The notes beneath the pieces are model-generated. The model saw only the letters and a program-made list of their open reading frames with translations, did no database searches and was not told the DNA's origin. Shown here in pieces: positions 23,897 through 34,380 of a stretch of DNA of 59,738 bases; within the stretch, counting starts at the first letter, position 1; each line of letters starts with the position of its first letter. The DNA is from Planctomycetota bacterium (GTDB lineage: Bacteria; Planctomycetota; Phycisphaerae; Phycisphaerales; UBA1924). Where the stretch lies: assembly GCA_020831805.1 (NCBI GenBank), contig JAFIFX010000016.1, positions 1-59,738 on the forward strand, in the 5' to 3' direction. A program made the translations under genes and the position numbers.

Positions 23897-23927
23897 GGCC
23901 GCTCCCTTCCAGTCGCGGCTTGTTCAG
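23897..23927. repeat. Right 31-bp arm of the inverted repeat
   Basis: Perfect reverse complement of 23268-23298; 40 bp upstream of the RAYT start codon and 12 bp from the hutU stop. Confidence 0.9.
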
Positions 23928-23939
23928 AGGGCGGCCGGA

Positions 23940-25694
<1,755 letters not shown>

Positions 25695-25754
25695 GGTCGT
25701 GCCTTTCGGTCTACGGGCATTGTCTGATGCCAGGCGTGGGGATGCAAGGCCGGC

Positions 25755-27287
25755 TCAGGAATCCCAATCCGGAGCCGTGAAGTGCCCGGATCGGATGAGA
25801 TCGTCGATCGCGGCGATGTCCGGCGTGGGGCTGCGGTCCTCGGTCAGCGCGGGCACACGGTCGCGGATCGTGGCGATGGTCCGTTCGAGGATGTCGCCGG
25901 TGCGGTGGGGCCGGTGGGCCTCGACGGCCTCGGCGGCGCAGAGCAGCTCGATGGCGACCACGCTCCGGCAAAGATCCACGGCGCGGGTGGCCTTCGCGGC
26001 TGAGCGGGGGCCGAAGGAGTTGTAATCCTCCATCCCCGCGCAGGTGGACAGATTCGCCACGCTCGCCGGGTTGGCCAGGCCGATGATCTCGTTGCACATC
26101 GCGGCCGCGCTGTACTGCACGATCATGAAGCCGCTCTGCAGCCCGGGCTTGGGGCTGAGGAACGCCCGCAGTTCGGACTGAGGGTCGAACACGCTGAGCA
26201 TGTGGTAGGTGCGGCGTTCCGCGATGCCGGCGATGTGAGCGACCGCGACGGCGAGGGTGTCCAGCGGCAGCGCGACCGGCATGCCGTGGAAACATCCCGC
26301 GGAGACGATGTCGGTGCGCCCGGATTCGTCAAAGATCAGCGGGTTGTCCGTCACCGCGCCGAGCTCGTCTCGGAGCCGGGCCTCGGCGTATTCGATCGTG
26401 TCCCAGGCCGCCCCCAGCACCAGCGGGGCGCAGCGGTAGGAGTAGGGGTCCTGCACGCGGGGGTCGTTCTCTTTATGCGAGTCGGCGATCGTGCCGCCAT
26501 CCAGCAGGCCGCGCAGGGCGGCGGCGACCCGCGTCGGGCCGGGCTGGTTCCGGGCGGCGTAGATCCGCGGGTCCAGGAACCCGTGGGACGCCCGCGATCC
26601 GTCGATGGACAGGGCCGTCGCGTGCAGGGCGGCCTTGAGCACCCGGTGCAGGTCCTCGGTGATCAACGCCATCCGCCCGGCCATCAGGTGCGTGCCGTTG
26701 ATCAGGGCCAGGCCCTCCTTGGCGGCCAGCTCGATCGGCTCCAGGCCCGCGCCGCGGAGGGCGTCCGACCCGCTCATCCTCCGCCCGCCGACGAATGCTT
26801 CGCCCTCGCCGATCAGCACCTGGGAGACATGCGCCAGCGGGGCCAGATCGCCGGAGGCGCCGACCGAGCCGGACTCGGGCACCACGGGCGTGATGCCGGC
26901 GTTGAGCACGGCGATGAGGTGCTCGACCAGTTCCGGGCGAACGCCCGAACGCCCGCGTGCGAGCGAGGCGGCCAGGACGGCCATCATCGCCCGGACGACC
27001 GGGACCGGCAGCGGCTCGCCGACGCCCGCCGCGTGCGAGCGGATCAGGTTGCGTTGGAGCGTGGCCAGGTCGGCCCGATCGATGCGCTGGTTGGCCAGCG
27101 AACCGAACCCGGTGTTGATGCCGTAGTGGGGCCGCCCGTCGTCCAGCGAGCGGTCCAGAGCCGCACGGCAGGCCGTGATGACCCGCCGGGCGGCGGGGTC
27201 GAGGTCCACGCGGGCGCCGGTGCGGGCGATGTCCACGATCTGCGGAGGGGTCAGGGGGGCGTTGGGCCGGAGCGTGATCGGATCCAT
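25755..27287 (-). CDS. hutH: Histidine ammonia-lyase
   Basis: First step of histidine degradation: non-oxidative deamination to urocanate. It has 510 residues. The MIO electrophile is formed from Ala-Ser-Gly in SGSVGASGDLAPLAH. HYGINTGFG and NPLIFDESG are also family motifs. The ATG at 27287 lies within a near-perfect inverted repeat shared with the start of the divergent ctlX-like gene. It is the leading gene of hutH-hutU. Confidence 0.96.
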   Translation of the reverse strand: MDPITLRPNAPLTPPQIVDIARTGARVDLDPAARRVITACRAALDRSLDDGRPHYGINTGFGSLANQRIDRADLATLQRNLIRSHAAGVGEPLPVPVVRAMMAVLAASLARGRSGVRPELVEHLIAVLNAGITPVVPESGSVGASGDLAPLAHVSQVLIGEGEAFVGGRRMSGSDALRGAGLEPIELAAKEGLALINGTHLMAGRMALITEDLHRVLKAALHATALSIDGSRASHGFLDPRIYAARNQPGPTRVAAALRGLLDGGTIADSHKENDPRVQDPYSYRCAPLVLGAAWDTIEYAEARLRDELGAVTDNPLIFDESGRTDIVSAGCFHGMPVALPLDTLAVAVAHIAGIAERRTYHMLSVFDPQSELRAFLSPKPGLQSGFMIVQYSAAAMCNEIIGLANPASVANLSTCAGMEDYNSFGPRSAAKATRAVDLCRSVVAIELLCAAEAVEAHRPHRTGDILERTIATIRDRVPALTEDRSPTPDIAAIDDLIRSGHFTAPDWDS

Positions 27288-27372
27288 GGGGCATTGTTGT
27301 CAGGGTGACGCTCCCCCGGTTGCGGGGGAGGGATTGCTCCCGCCGGGGGCGGGACGGCAACAATCCCCCATG
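27285..27372. promoter_or_regulatory. Inverted repeat covering both divergent start codons
   Basis: 27285-27299 (CATGGGGCATTGTTG) and 27358-27372 (CAACAATCCCCCATG) are inverted copies matching at 14 of 15 bases. Each includes the ATG of its own gene (hutH or ctlX) and an AACAAT hexamer 5 nt upstream. Between them is a CTCCCCC/GGGGGAG hairpin near 27311-27330. It may be paired -10 elements for leaderless transcripts, an operator, or both. Confidence 0.5.
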
Positions 27373-28347
27373 AACCAGCCCGGCGTTCGATCCTGGATGA
27401 TTGAGTCCGAGCAGTGTGCCTCCCGGGTGCTGCTGGTGCGCCCGCACGAGTTCGGGCGAAACGAAGCCGCGGCACGATCGAACACGTTCATGCACGATCC
27501 CGACGATCCGTCGTCCGAGATCGCGCGGCGGGCTCTGGAGGAGTTCGACGGCCTCGCCGCTCGGCTGGCCCAGGCGGGGGTTCAGGTCCTGGTCGTGGAA
27601 GACGATCTGCACCTGCCCGACTCGGTCTTCCCGAACAACTGGGTTTCGTTCCACGAGCCGGTGGCGGGCGTGCCGGTGGTCATCACCTACCCGATGGCGA
27701 CGCCGGCCCGGCGGCTGGAGCGTCGGGAGACGATCATCGACCGGGTCCGCGAGATCACGCCCGGGCATCTGGAGCGGATCGCCCTGGGCGATCTGGAACA
27801 GGAAGGCGAGTTCCTCGAGGGCACCGGCAGCCTGGTGCTCGACCGGCGACGCGGCGTGGCCTTCGCCTGCCGCTCGGTCCGGACGACCGCCCGGGCCTTG
27901 CAGGTCTGGGCCGAGGCGACCGGGTACGAGGTGGTCGCGTTCGACGCCGACGACGGCCGGGGCGTGCCGATCTATCACACGAATGTGATGCTCGCGATCG
28001 GCGCGAGATTCGCGGTCGTCTGTTCTGAGTCCATCCCGGACGCGGCGCAGCGCTCCATGGTGCTCGATCGCTTGCGCGACCTTGACAAAGTGGTCGTTGA
28101 CATTTCGATCACCCAGATGGGTGGGATGTGCGCGAACATCCTGGAACTGCGGGCGCCGGGCGGCGGCTCGGTGCTGGCGATGTCCGAGCGTGCGTGGCGG
28201 TCCTTCACGACCTCGCAACAGTCGATGCTGATGAGCTTTGCGACGCCCGTGGTGGCCCCGATCCCGACCATCGAGCATGTGGGCGGCGGGAGCGTGCGCT
28301 GCATGATCGCGGAGATCGGCCACGGCTCCACCGCGCGGGCTTTGTAA
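27370..28347 (+). CDS. ctlX: CtlX-like hydrolase (arginine deiminase/amidinotransferase superfamily)
   Basis: A 325-residue member of the guanidino-modifying superfamily, resembling citrulline-utilisation hydrolase CtlX. Key stretches: DSVFPNNWVSFHE (substrate Asp and Asn), EGTGSLVLDR, a His in IYHTNVMLAIG and the catalytic Cys in QMGGMCANILEL. These match the Asp/Glu-His-Cys machinery of dimethylargininase and deiminase enzymes. Its divergent pairing with hutH suggests joint control of nitrogen-rich amino-acid catabolism. Substrate (citrulline or an arginine derivative) is inferred. Confidence 0.8.
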   Translation: MNQPGVRSWMIESEQCASRVLLVRPHEFGRNEAAARSNTFMHDPDDPSSEIARRALEEFDGLAARLAQAGVQVLVVEDDLHLPDSVFPNNWVSFHEPVAGVPVVITYPMATPARRLERRETIIDRVREITPGHLERIALGDLEQEGEFLEGTGSLVLDRRRGVAFACRSVRTTARALQVWAEATGYEVVAFDADDGRGVPIYHTNVMLAIGARFAVVCSESIPDAAQRSMVLDRLRDLDKVVVDISITQMGGMCANILELRAPGGGSVLAMSERAWRSFTTSQQSMLMSFATPVVAPIPTIEHVGGGSVRCMIAEIGHGSTARAL

Positions 28348-28500
28348 AGAATCGATCTGCCGGGTGTGCGGGAACATCCTTTCGCGGTTCTTGCAATCTT
28401 CACGCGGAATGAACCCATCAGCAACGCACGGTGGTCCGGTCGCTGTGTACTCTGATCACTCACGCCACAGAGACACACACCCAACCGGAGAAACAGGACC
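28348..28500 (+). other. Intergenic region upstream of the prepilin-like gene
   Basis: 153 bp. A possible extended -10, TGTACTCT, lies at 28446-28453 with no clear -35 box. GGAG near 28482 serves the ATG at 28501. Nothing else seen. Confidence 0.3.
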
Positions 28501-29553
28501 ATGGCTTCCGCCGAAATGTCGTCCACCCGCGTCATCCGACGCGGGTTCACGCTGATCGAGTTGCTCGTCGTCATCGCCATCATCGCGTTGCTGATCGGGA
28601 TCCTGCTTCCCGCGATCGGGCAGGCCCGCAGGACCGCCTGGGCGGTCGTCGCCGGATCGAACGCGCGAAATGTGCTCCAGGCGGCGGCGATCTACAACAC
28701 CAGCAACAAGGAGTTCTACCCGCCCTCCTATGTCTATGGCTCCAGCCGGTTCGGGTACGACTGGGATCCCAACCTGCAGCGGACCACCCACCCGACCCCG
28801 ATCAACGGCTACATTCACTGGTCCTACGCCCTGTTCGACAACGGTGAGGTGCCCGAGAACGCCTTCGAGTCGCCCGCGGTCCTGAACCGGGGCGCGCCCA
28901 GAACGAACCCGGGCCCCGACTTTGACCTCTGGGAACCCGGCCAGCTCAGCGATCTCGGCGGCGGGCCGGGCGAGGACTGGCCCAAGGACCGCCAGGTCGG
29001 CCGCCTCGCATTCGCCTGCAACGGCGCGATCATCCCCCGCAACAAGTTCGTGCGTGAGGGCAGCCCCCGCCAGGCCCGCCTGGTCAAGGCGACCGAGCTG
29101 TTCCGCCCCTCCGGCGAGATCCTGATCACCGAGTTCCGCGAGACCGCGAACTGGCGTTCGCTCGCGGATATCAACGACGGCGGGGAGAATGTCATCAAGA
29201 GCCATCGGCCCATCACGCCGTTCTACGGCTTCTCCGCCGGCGCGGATGTGTACAACGAGCCGAACCGGGCCCAGGTCAGCTTTGCCTACCCCGATGTCGA
29301 GCAACTTGAGGGCATCATCCAGACCATCAGCCAGGACCAGACCGGCCTGATCATCGGGCGCGGCGGGTCCAACTCGTCACTCGAGGCGGTCGGCCGCCAC
29401 CACAACGGCCGCGTCAACTTCGGCTACGCCGACGGCCATGTCGCGCTCGACGAGATGATCAACACCATCCGCGAGCGGAAGTGGGGCGACCGCTTCTACG
29501 CCATCTCGGGCAACAACCGCATCTCCCGGACGGGCATCCCCGGCCAGGACTGA
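28501..29553 (+). CDS. Prepilin-type protein with H-x9-DG motif
   Basis: A 350-residue protein with a type IV pilin-like leader: RRGFTLIELLVVIAIIALLIGILLPAI, with cleavage expected after the Gly before FTLIE (residue 15). The C-terminal part contains HHNGRVNFGYADGHV, the H-x9-DG motif found in the very large planctomycete and verrucomicrobial families of such pseudopilins. The usual length is 200-350 residues. The product is probably exported as a pseudopilin-like surface or periplasmic protein; precise role unknown. No assembly ATPase or peptidase gene is adjacent. Confidence 0.9.
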   Translation: MASAEMSSTRVIRRGFTLIELLVVIAIIALLIGILLPAIGQARRTAWAVVAGSNARNVLQAAAIYNTSNKEFYPPSYVYGSSRFGYDWDPNLQRTTHPTPINGYIHWSYALFDNGEVPENAFESPAVLNRGAPRTNPGPDFDLWEPGQLSDLGGGPGEDWPKDRQVGRLAFACNGAIIPRNKFVREGSPRQARLVKATELFRPSGEILITEFRETANWRSLADINDGGENVIKSHRPITPFYGFSAGADVYNEPNRAQVSFAYPDVEQLEGIIQTISQDQTGLIIGRGGSNSSLEAVGRHHNGRVNFGYADGHVALDEMINTIRERKWGDRFYAISGNNRISRTGIPGQD

Positions 29554-29570
29554 GCTGTGCATCGCGGCCG

Positions 29571-29590
29571 CCCGCCGGGAAACCGGCGGG
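29571..29590 (+). terminator. GC-rich hairpin after the prepilin gene
   Basis: Stem CCCGCCGG (29571-29578) with CCGGCGGG (29583-29590) and a GAAA tetraloop. It lies 17 nt after the stop. The T-content after it is weak (CTTGTTC). Confidence 0.5.
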
Positions 29591-29718
29591 AGGCGCTTGT
29601 TCAGAGCCCCCGGATCGCGGGGCGCCACTTCCGGAGTCATGGCCGACGCCGCGCGGCCCGGAGCGTTGTCGCCCCGGGGCCGGCGATCGGTGCGCGAACA
29701 CCCAACGGAGAGAGTCAC

Positions 29719-32418
29719 ATGATCACCCACGGACAGAGAATCGGCCTTGTCCTCGCCGTCTACGGCGGCGCGGCGGGCCTGGCGTCGGCCCAGCCCTACG
29801 GCGTCAACGGCACCGGCGCCACCCTGCTGGAAGCCCTCTTCCGGGCGCCGGCCAACACCCTGGACTTCATCGACGCCGACAACGACGGCATCGTCCAGGA
29901 GCAGCTCGCCCCCTTCGACGCCACCTTCCCGTTCATTGCCAGCCAGCACTGGCAGTTCACCTACCGGGTCGTCGGCTCGGTCAACGGGTTCGAGGAGCAC
30001 CGCGACTGGTCCATCCTCTTCGCGACCGCCCCCAACAACGACCAGCAGAACATCACGCTCAACTCCTCGTTCGCCGACGCAGCGTACTTCAACAGCCAGC
30101 AGTTCGTCGCGGCCGGCATGACGCAGGGCGTCGCCAACCCCAACAACCCGGGCGCGACGCCGTTCCGGGTGCTGAACAACGGCACCTACCAGATCACCAC
30201 CGGCGCCGGCGCGAACACCGGCGTGCAGATGGACTTCTCGGCGCTCGATGTCCCCGCGACCTGGGCCGTTCGCCAGCCGGGCTCGGCGCGTTTCAACCGT
30301 GTTCCCGGCGCTCCCGGCTACGGTGAGAACGACCGGGGCGCGGTCAACAAGGACGGCACGCCGGCGATCGATCCGGTCTCGGGCGATCAGCAGGACAACC
30401 TCCTCGCCATCCTCGACAGCCGCACGGGCCTGAGCCTGAACACGAATGTCGCCAACCCGAACGAGTTCACGCTGTTCGACACGCCCGTCACGCTCACCCC
30501 CGTCGCGGCGATGGTCAACTACGGCGCCGGCATCCAGCAGATCGACATGTCGGACCTGCGTCACGGCTACGCGACGGGCCGGCGCATCAATGGTGAGAAT
30601 CTCGAGTTCATCACCCGCGATGTCGGCTCGGGCACCCGCAACGCCTTCGCCAACGGCATCGGCCTCGACCCGTCCTGGTGCGTCGGCGAGAACATCGGGC
30701 CGCGCGTGGTCTCATCCGCCGCCGACCGGCTCGGCCCGAACTACCAGCCCTCAAACAAGGGTGGCTCCTCCCGCGTCGAGGCGACCGTGATCAACCACCG
30801 CCTGTCCATCGGGCACACCGGCGCCGAGCGCGGCCAGTCCGGCGGATGGCTGACCAACCGGCGCGCCGATGTGCTCGCCGTCAAGGGCGACCTCCGCGGC
30901 GGGACCGTCTACGCCCGCCCCAACATCCAGAATGTCGTCGACGGCGGCCCGGACGGGTACAGCATCGTCGGCCTCGGGGGCGTCGTGACCGTCGGTGACC
31001 CTCGCAGCGCGCCCGCCAACAAGGGCGGCTGGGGATGGGACCCCTCCGAGATCGGCCCGAACCCCAACCCCAACCCCCAGGTCCGCAATGTCGAGGCCGC
31101 GGCGTATGTGAACAACATCACCCGCTCGATCGCCGCCATCACCGCGGTCCCGAATGACCCGGCCAACGCCTTCTCGCCGGGCGAGTTCCTGGCCATCCAG
31201 TTCGTGCTCCCCGCGACCTCGTTCAACATCCTCGCCATCAACCCAGACCCCACGGCGGATGTCATCCCCGCGGTCCCGAACCCCGACCGCAACCCGGTCC
31301 TGACCGACTTCGTTCTCAACGACCCGAACAACGTGCTTGCGTTGCCGCAGTACCAGTCCTTCAACCAGAACGCCGGTGGGCTCAACCCCCAGCGCACCAT
31401 CGGGGTTGTGTACTCCGACGGCGTGGCCAACGGCGCCCACTACATCTCGATCGACGGCACCCGCATCGACTACGCCACCTACCTCGGCGACACCAACGGC
31501 AACACCCTCATGAACAACCCCCGCAACAAGATCGCCGGAGACTTCAACGGTGACGGGATGCGCTCGCCCGCCGATGTCCCCGACATGATCGCCGCCTGGC
31601 GGTTCCGCCACGACGGCGGCAACTGGAACGGCGGCTCGGCCGCCAGCCCGGCCCAGCGCGGCCGCGCCTGCCCTGAGATCCTCGGCGATTTCAACGGCGA
31701 CGGCAACTTCGACGCCGAGGATGTCCGCTACTGGGCCGACGGCCTGCACATGGTCGACGGCATGCTCGACCGCAAGGCCGGCTTCATCGCCGTGGACCAG
31801 GCCTTCGGCGGCAACTTCTTCGGCACCACCCTGGTCACCGGCGTCCCCTACAAGGACGGCGATTCCCGGGGCGACATCGACGGATCGCCCGACACCCGCG
31901 GCTGGGCTCCCAACGGCCACGACGGCGTGATCGATGACCGGGACATCGACTCTGTCTGCCGGAACTTCGGCGTCTGGTCCAACCTTGAGGACGCCGTCAT
32001 GATCGACCTGTCCGCCGACATCAACGGGGACTTGGTCATCGACTACAACGATGTCGTCGAGCTGGTCGTCGAGATCCTCGGCACCGAGATCGGCGACATC
32101 AACCTCGACGGCGTCGTCGACCAGCTCGATCTGGACATCGCGATGGCGAACCTGGGCATGGAGGGCGGCTGGGCCATGGGCGATGTCAACTGCGACGGCG
32201 TGATCGACGCCGCCGACATCGCGATCATCCAGGCCGCCATCAACGCCGGCTGCATCGCCGACTTCAACAACGACGGCCAGGTCAACTTCTTCGATGTTTC
32301 GGCCTTCATGGCCGCCTTCAACGCCCAGGATCCGTCCGCGGACATCAACGGCGACGGGATCTTCAACTTCTTCGATGTGTCCGCCTTCATCGCCGCCTTC
32401 AACACCGGCTGCCCGTAA
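29719..32418 (+). CDS. Large secreted protein with GC-type dockerin repeats, PstS-like core
   Basis: An 899-residue secreted protein: signal peptide to about residue 25 (ending GLASAQ). A long N-terminal domain contains GVNGTGATLLEALF near its start and ITRDVGSGTRNAF near residue 300, a pattern reminiscent of phosphate-binding PstS-type proteins. Calcium-binding DxNxDG-type dockerin repeats fill the last 300 residues, for example GDFNGDG, GDINLDGVV, ADFNNDGQ and ADINGDG. The last two repeats are near-copies with FFDVSAF-AAFN, and the protein ends NTGCP, as in the GC-type dockerin-anchored proteins of Phycisphaerales. Ribosome-binding site GGAG. Phosphate binding is only a suggestion. Confidence 0.8.
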   Translation: MITHGQRIGLVLAVYGGAAGLASAQPYGVNGTGATLLEALFRAPANTLDFIDADNDGIVQEQLAPFDATFPFIASQHWQFTYRVVGSVNGFEEHRDWSILFATAPNNDQQNITLNSSFADAAYFNSQQFVAAGMTQGVANPNNPGATPFRVLNNGTYQITTGAGANTGVQMDFSALDVPATWAVRQPGSARFNRVPGAPGYGENDRGAVNKDGTPAIDPVSGDQQDNLLAILDSRTGLSLNTNVANPNEFTLFDTPVTLTPVAAMVNYGAGIQQIDMSDLRHGYATGRRINGENLEFITRDVGSGTRNAFANGIGLDPSWCVGENIGPRVVSSAADRLGPNYQPSNKGGSSRVEATVINHRLSIGHTGAERGQSGGWLTNRRADVLAVKGDLRGGTVYARPNIQNVVDGGPDGYSIVGLGGVVTVGDPRSAPANKGGWGWDPSEIGPNPNPNPQVRNVEAAAYVNNITRSIAAITAVPNDPANAFSPGEFLAIQFVLPATSFNILAINPDPTADVIPAVPNPDRNPVLTDFVLNDPNNVLALPQYQSFNQNAGGLNPQRTIGVVYSDGVANGAHYISIDGTRIDYATYLGDTNGNTLMNNPRNKIAGDFNGDGMRSPADVPDMIAAWRFRHDGGNWNGGSAASPAQRGRACPEILGDFNGDGNFDAEDVRYWADGLHMVDGMLDRKAGFIAVDQAFGGNFFGTTLVTGVPYKDGDSRGDIDGSPDTRGWAPNGHDGVIDDRDIDSVCRNFGVWSNLEDAVMIDLSADINGDLVIDYNDVVELVVEILGTEIGDINLDGVVDQLDLDIAMANLGMEGGWAMGDVNCDGVIDAADIAIIQAAINAGCIADFNNDGQVNFFDVSAFMAAFNAQDPSADINGDGIFNFFDVSAFIAAFNTGCP
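32284..32403 (+). repeat. Duplicated 39-bp dockerin module
   Basis: 32284-32322 and 32365-32403 encode nearly identical NFFDV-SAF-AAFN units and differ at only a few bases; recent internal duplication or gene conversion within the gene. Confidence 0.8.
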
Positions 32419-32460
32419 CCCGCCCATCGGACCCCGCGCGCACGGCGTCCTGATTTCTCG

Positions 32461-32489
32461 CCCGCCCGGAACCCCCGGGCGGGTGTTTT
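32461..32489 (+). terminator. Intrinsic terminator of the dockerin protein gene
   Basis: Stem 32461-32469 (CCCGCCCGG) with 32475-32483 (CCGGGCGGG), followed by TGTTTT. It lies 42 nt after the stop codon. Confidence 0.88.
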
Positions 32490-32610
32490 CGTGTCTCCAC
32501 CCGGGGGGAGCAGTGGGGGGGCGGCACGGACGCCGAGCAACTCAGACGGTCTGGCCCGGTAGAATCCCGCGCCCGGCCACGCCGGAATTGACCCGACCCG
32601 GAGGATCACG

Positions 32611-34380
32611 ATGCGTAAGCCCTTTTCCCTCGCCGCGTTCGGCATGCTGCTGGCCACCGGCCCCGCGCTGGCCCAGCAGGTCGAGCCGATCGAGTTCACG
32701 CTCGACAACGGCATGAAGTTCCTGCTCCTCCAGCGCGACGAGCAGCCCAATGTCATCACCGCGGGCTGGATCACCCCGGCCGGCTCCACCAACGAGCGCC
32801 CCGGCATCACCGGCATCTCGCACATGCTCGAGCACCTGCTCTTCAAGGGGTCCGACACCATCGGCACCTCCGATCCCGAGCAGGACCGGGACTTCCGCGA
32901 GCGGCTGACCGAGATCCGCCGGCAGATGCGCACCATGGTCTTCGAGGTGCAGTACCCCCGGTTCTTCCGCGGCGAGATCGACAACCCCTGGATGCCCTCT
33001 AACGACACCCCCGAACTCAGGGAACTCCGCGCCCGGATGACCCAACTCCAGGACGAGCAGCGCGCCATCACCGTCCAGAACGAGTTCGACCGGATCTACA
33101 CCGGCGAGGGCGCGTCCGGCATGAACGCCGGGACGGGCCATGATTTCACGATTTACTACATCAACCTGCCCAGCAACAAGCTCGAACTCTGGACCTGGAT
33201 GGAGTCCGACCGGCTGCTGGATCCCAGCTTCCGCGAGCTGGACGCCGAACGCTTCGTGGTGGTCGAGGAACGGCGCCAGCGCCTCGAGGCCACACCCACC
33301 GGCATCCTCGACGAGCGATTCGACGCGATGTTCTGGGTCGCCTCGGCCTACTCCTGGCCGGTCATCGGCTGGATGAGCGACCTGATGGCCTACACCGAGG
33401 ACGAGATCGTCGAATACTTCGAGACCCACTACCAGCCCGCCAACCTGACCGGCGTGATCGTGGGGGATTTCAACCCCGACGAGGCGCGGCAGCTCATCGA
33501 GAGCTATTTCGGGAGGCTCGAGAACAAGCGGCCCCCGCCCGATCCGGTCGTGACCTACGAGGTCCCCCTCCGGGGCGAGCTGCGCTTCTCGGGCGAGTGC
33601 GACTGCCAGGACCGCGTCGAGGTCCGCTACCGCGCTGTCCCTGCCGGACACCCCGACGGACCGGCGCTGGATGTGCTCGCCGACCTGCTCAACGGCCGCA
33701 CCGGACGACTGTACCGCTCGCTGATCGAAGACCAGGGGCTGGCCTCCAGCGCCCGCGCCAGCAACCGCATGCAGCGTTCGGTTGGCAGTTTCTCCTTCTT
33801 CGCCAACCCCCGGGGCGGGGCCGCGCTGACCGACCTGGAACAAGCCTGGTACGAGCAGGTTGAGCGGCTCAAGTCCGAGCCGGTCGGCGAGCGCGAGCTG
33901 CAGAAGGTCAAGAACCAGGCCGCCGCGGACTCCTTCCGCCAGCTCTCGGACAACGCCAACCTCTTCTTCCAGCTCGCGATCTACGAGGCCTGGGTCGGCT
34001 GGGAGGAACTCAACGAGTACCCCCGCCGCATCCAGGAGGTCACGCCCGAGGACATCATGCGGGTCGCCCAGACCTATCTCGTCGACGACAACAAGGGCGT
34101 GGCGCTCTACACCCGTCGCCAGGCCGGTGAGCGGCCCATGATCACGCTCGAGGATGTCGAGGCCTCGCTGCCCGAGGAGATCCGCGAGATGATCATGTCC
34201 CAGTTCCGAGGCCAGCTCGCCGAACTCGCCGCCGAGACCGACATCGAGAAGCTCCGCGAATCGAGCGAGCAGCTCCGCCAGCAGGCCTCCGCGATGCCGC
34301 CGCAGTTCAAGACCATGTTCGACTTCGTCCAGCAGGAGATCGACCGCCGCATCGCGGAGATCGAGGGAGGTGCGGAATGA
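32611..34380 (+). CDS. M16 family zinc peptidase, catalytic member
   Basis: A 589-residue exported metallopeptidase with signal peptide MRKPFSLAAFGMLLATGPALAQ. The inverted zinc motif HMLEH is at 71-75 and the third ligand Glu lies in VVVEERRQR (about 219). An extra segment of about 80 residues (85-165), rich in charged residues, separates the zinc motif from the downstream part. The second half-domain (RVEVRYRAVPAGHPDGPALDVLADLLNG) is the usual non-catalytic repeat. GGAGG lies before the ATG. Its stop overlaps the start of the next gene (ATGA), so it forms a pair with the inactive M16 protein. It probably degrades peptides in the periplasm. Confidence 0.92.
   Translation: MRKPFSLAAFGMLLATGPALAQQVEPIEFTLDNGMKFLLLQRDEQPNVITAGWITPAGSTNERPGITGISHMLEHLLFKGSDTIGTSDPEQDRDFRERLTEIRRQMRTMVFEVQYPRFFRGEIDNPWMPSNDTPELRELRARMTQLQDEQRAITVQNEFDRIYTGEGASGMNAGTGHDFTIYYINLPSNKLELWTWMESDRLLDPSFRELDAERFVVVEERRQRLEATPTGILDERFDAMFWVASAYSWPVIGWMSDLMAYTEDEIVEYFETHYQPANLTGVIVGDFNPDEARQLIESYFGRLENKRPPPDPVVTYEVPLRGELRFSGECDCQDRVEVRYRAVPAGHPDGPALDVLADLLNGRTGRLYRSLIEDQGLASSARASNRMQRSVGSFSFFANPRGGAALTDLEQAWYEQVERLKSEPVGERELQKVKNQAAADSFRQLSDNANLFFQLAIYEAWVGWEELNEYPRRIQEVTPEDIMRVAQTYLVDDNKGVALYTRRQAGERPMITLEDVEASLPEEIREMIMSQFRGQLAELAAETDIEKLRESSEQLRQQASAMPPQFKTMFDFVQQEIDRRIAEIEGGAE

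Larger units (their letters stand above)
23268..23927 (-). mobile_element. RAYT unit bounded by REP-like inverted repeats
   Basis: A 660-bp unit: two 31-bp perfect inverted repeats enclosing one Y1-transposase-like gene. It sits precisely between the convergent DUF2071 and hutU genes (hutU ends 12 nt beyond). The arrangement matches REP-associated tyrosine transposases, single-copy transposase relatives that act on flanking REP palindromes. I saw no other copy of the repeat in the window. Confidence 0.75.
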
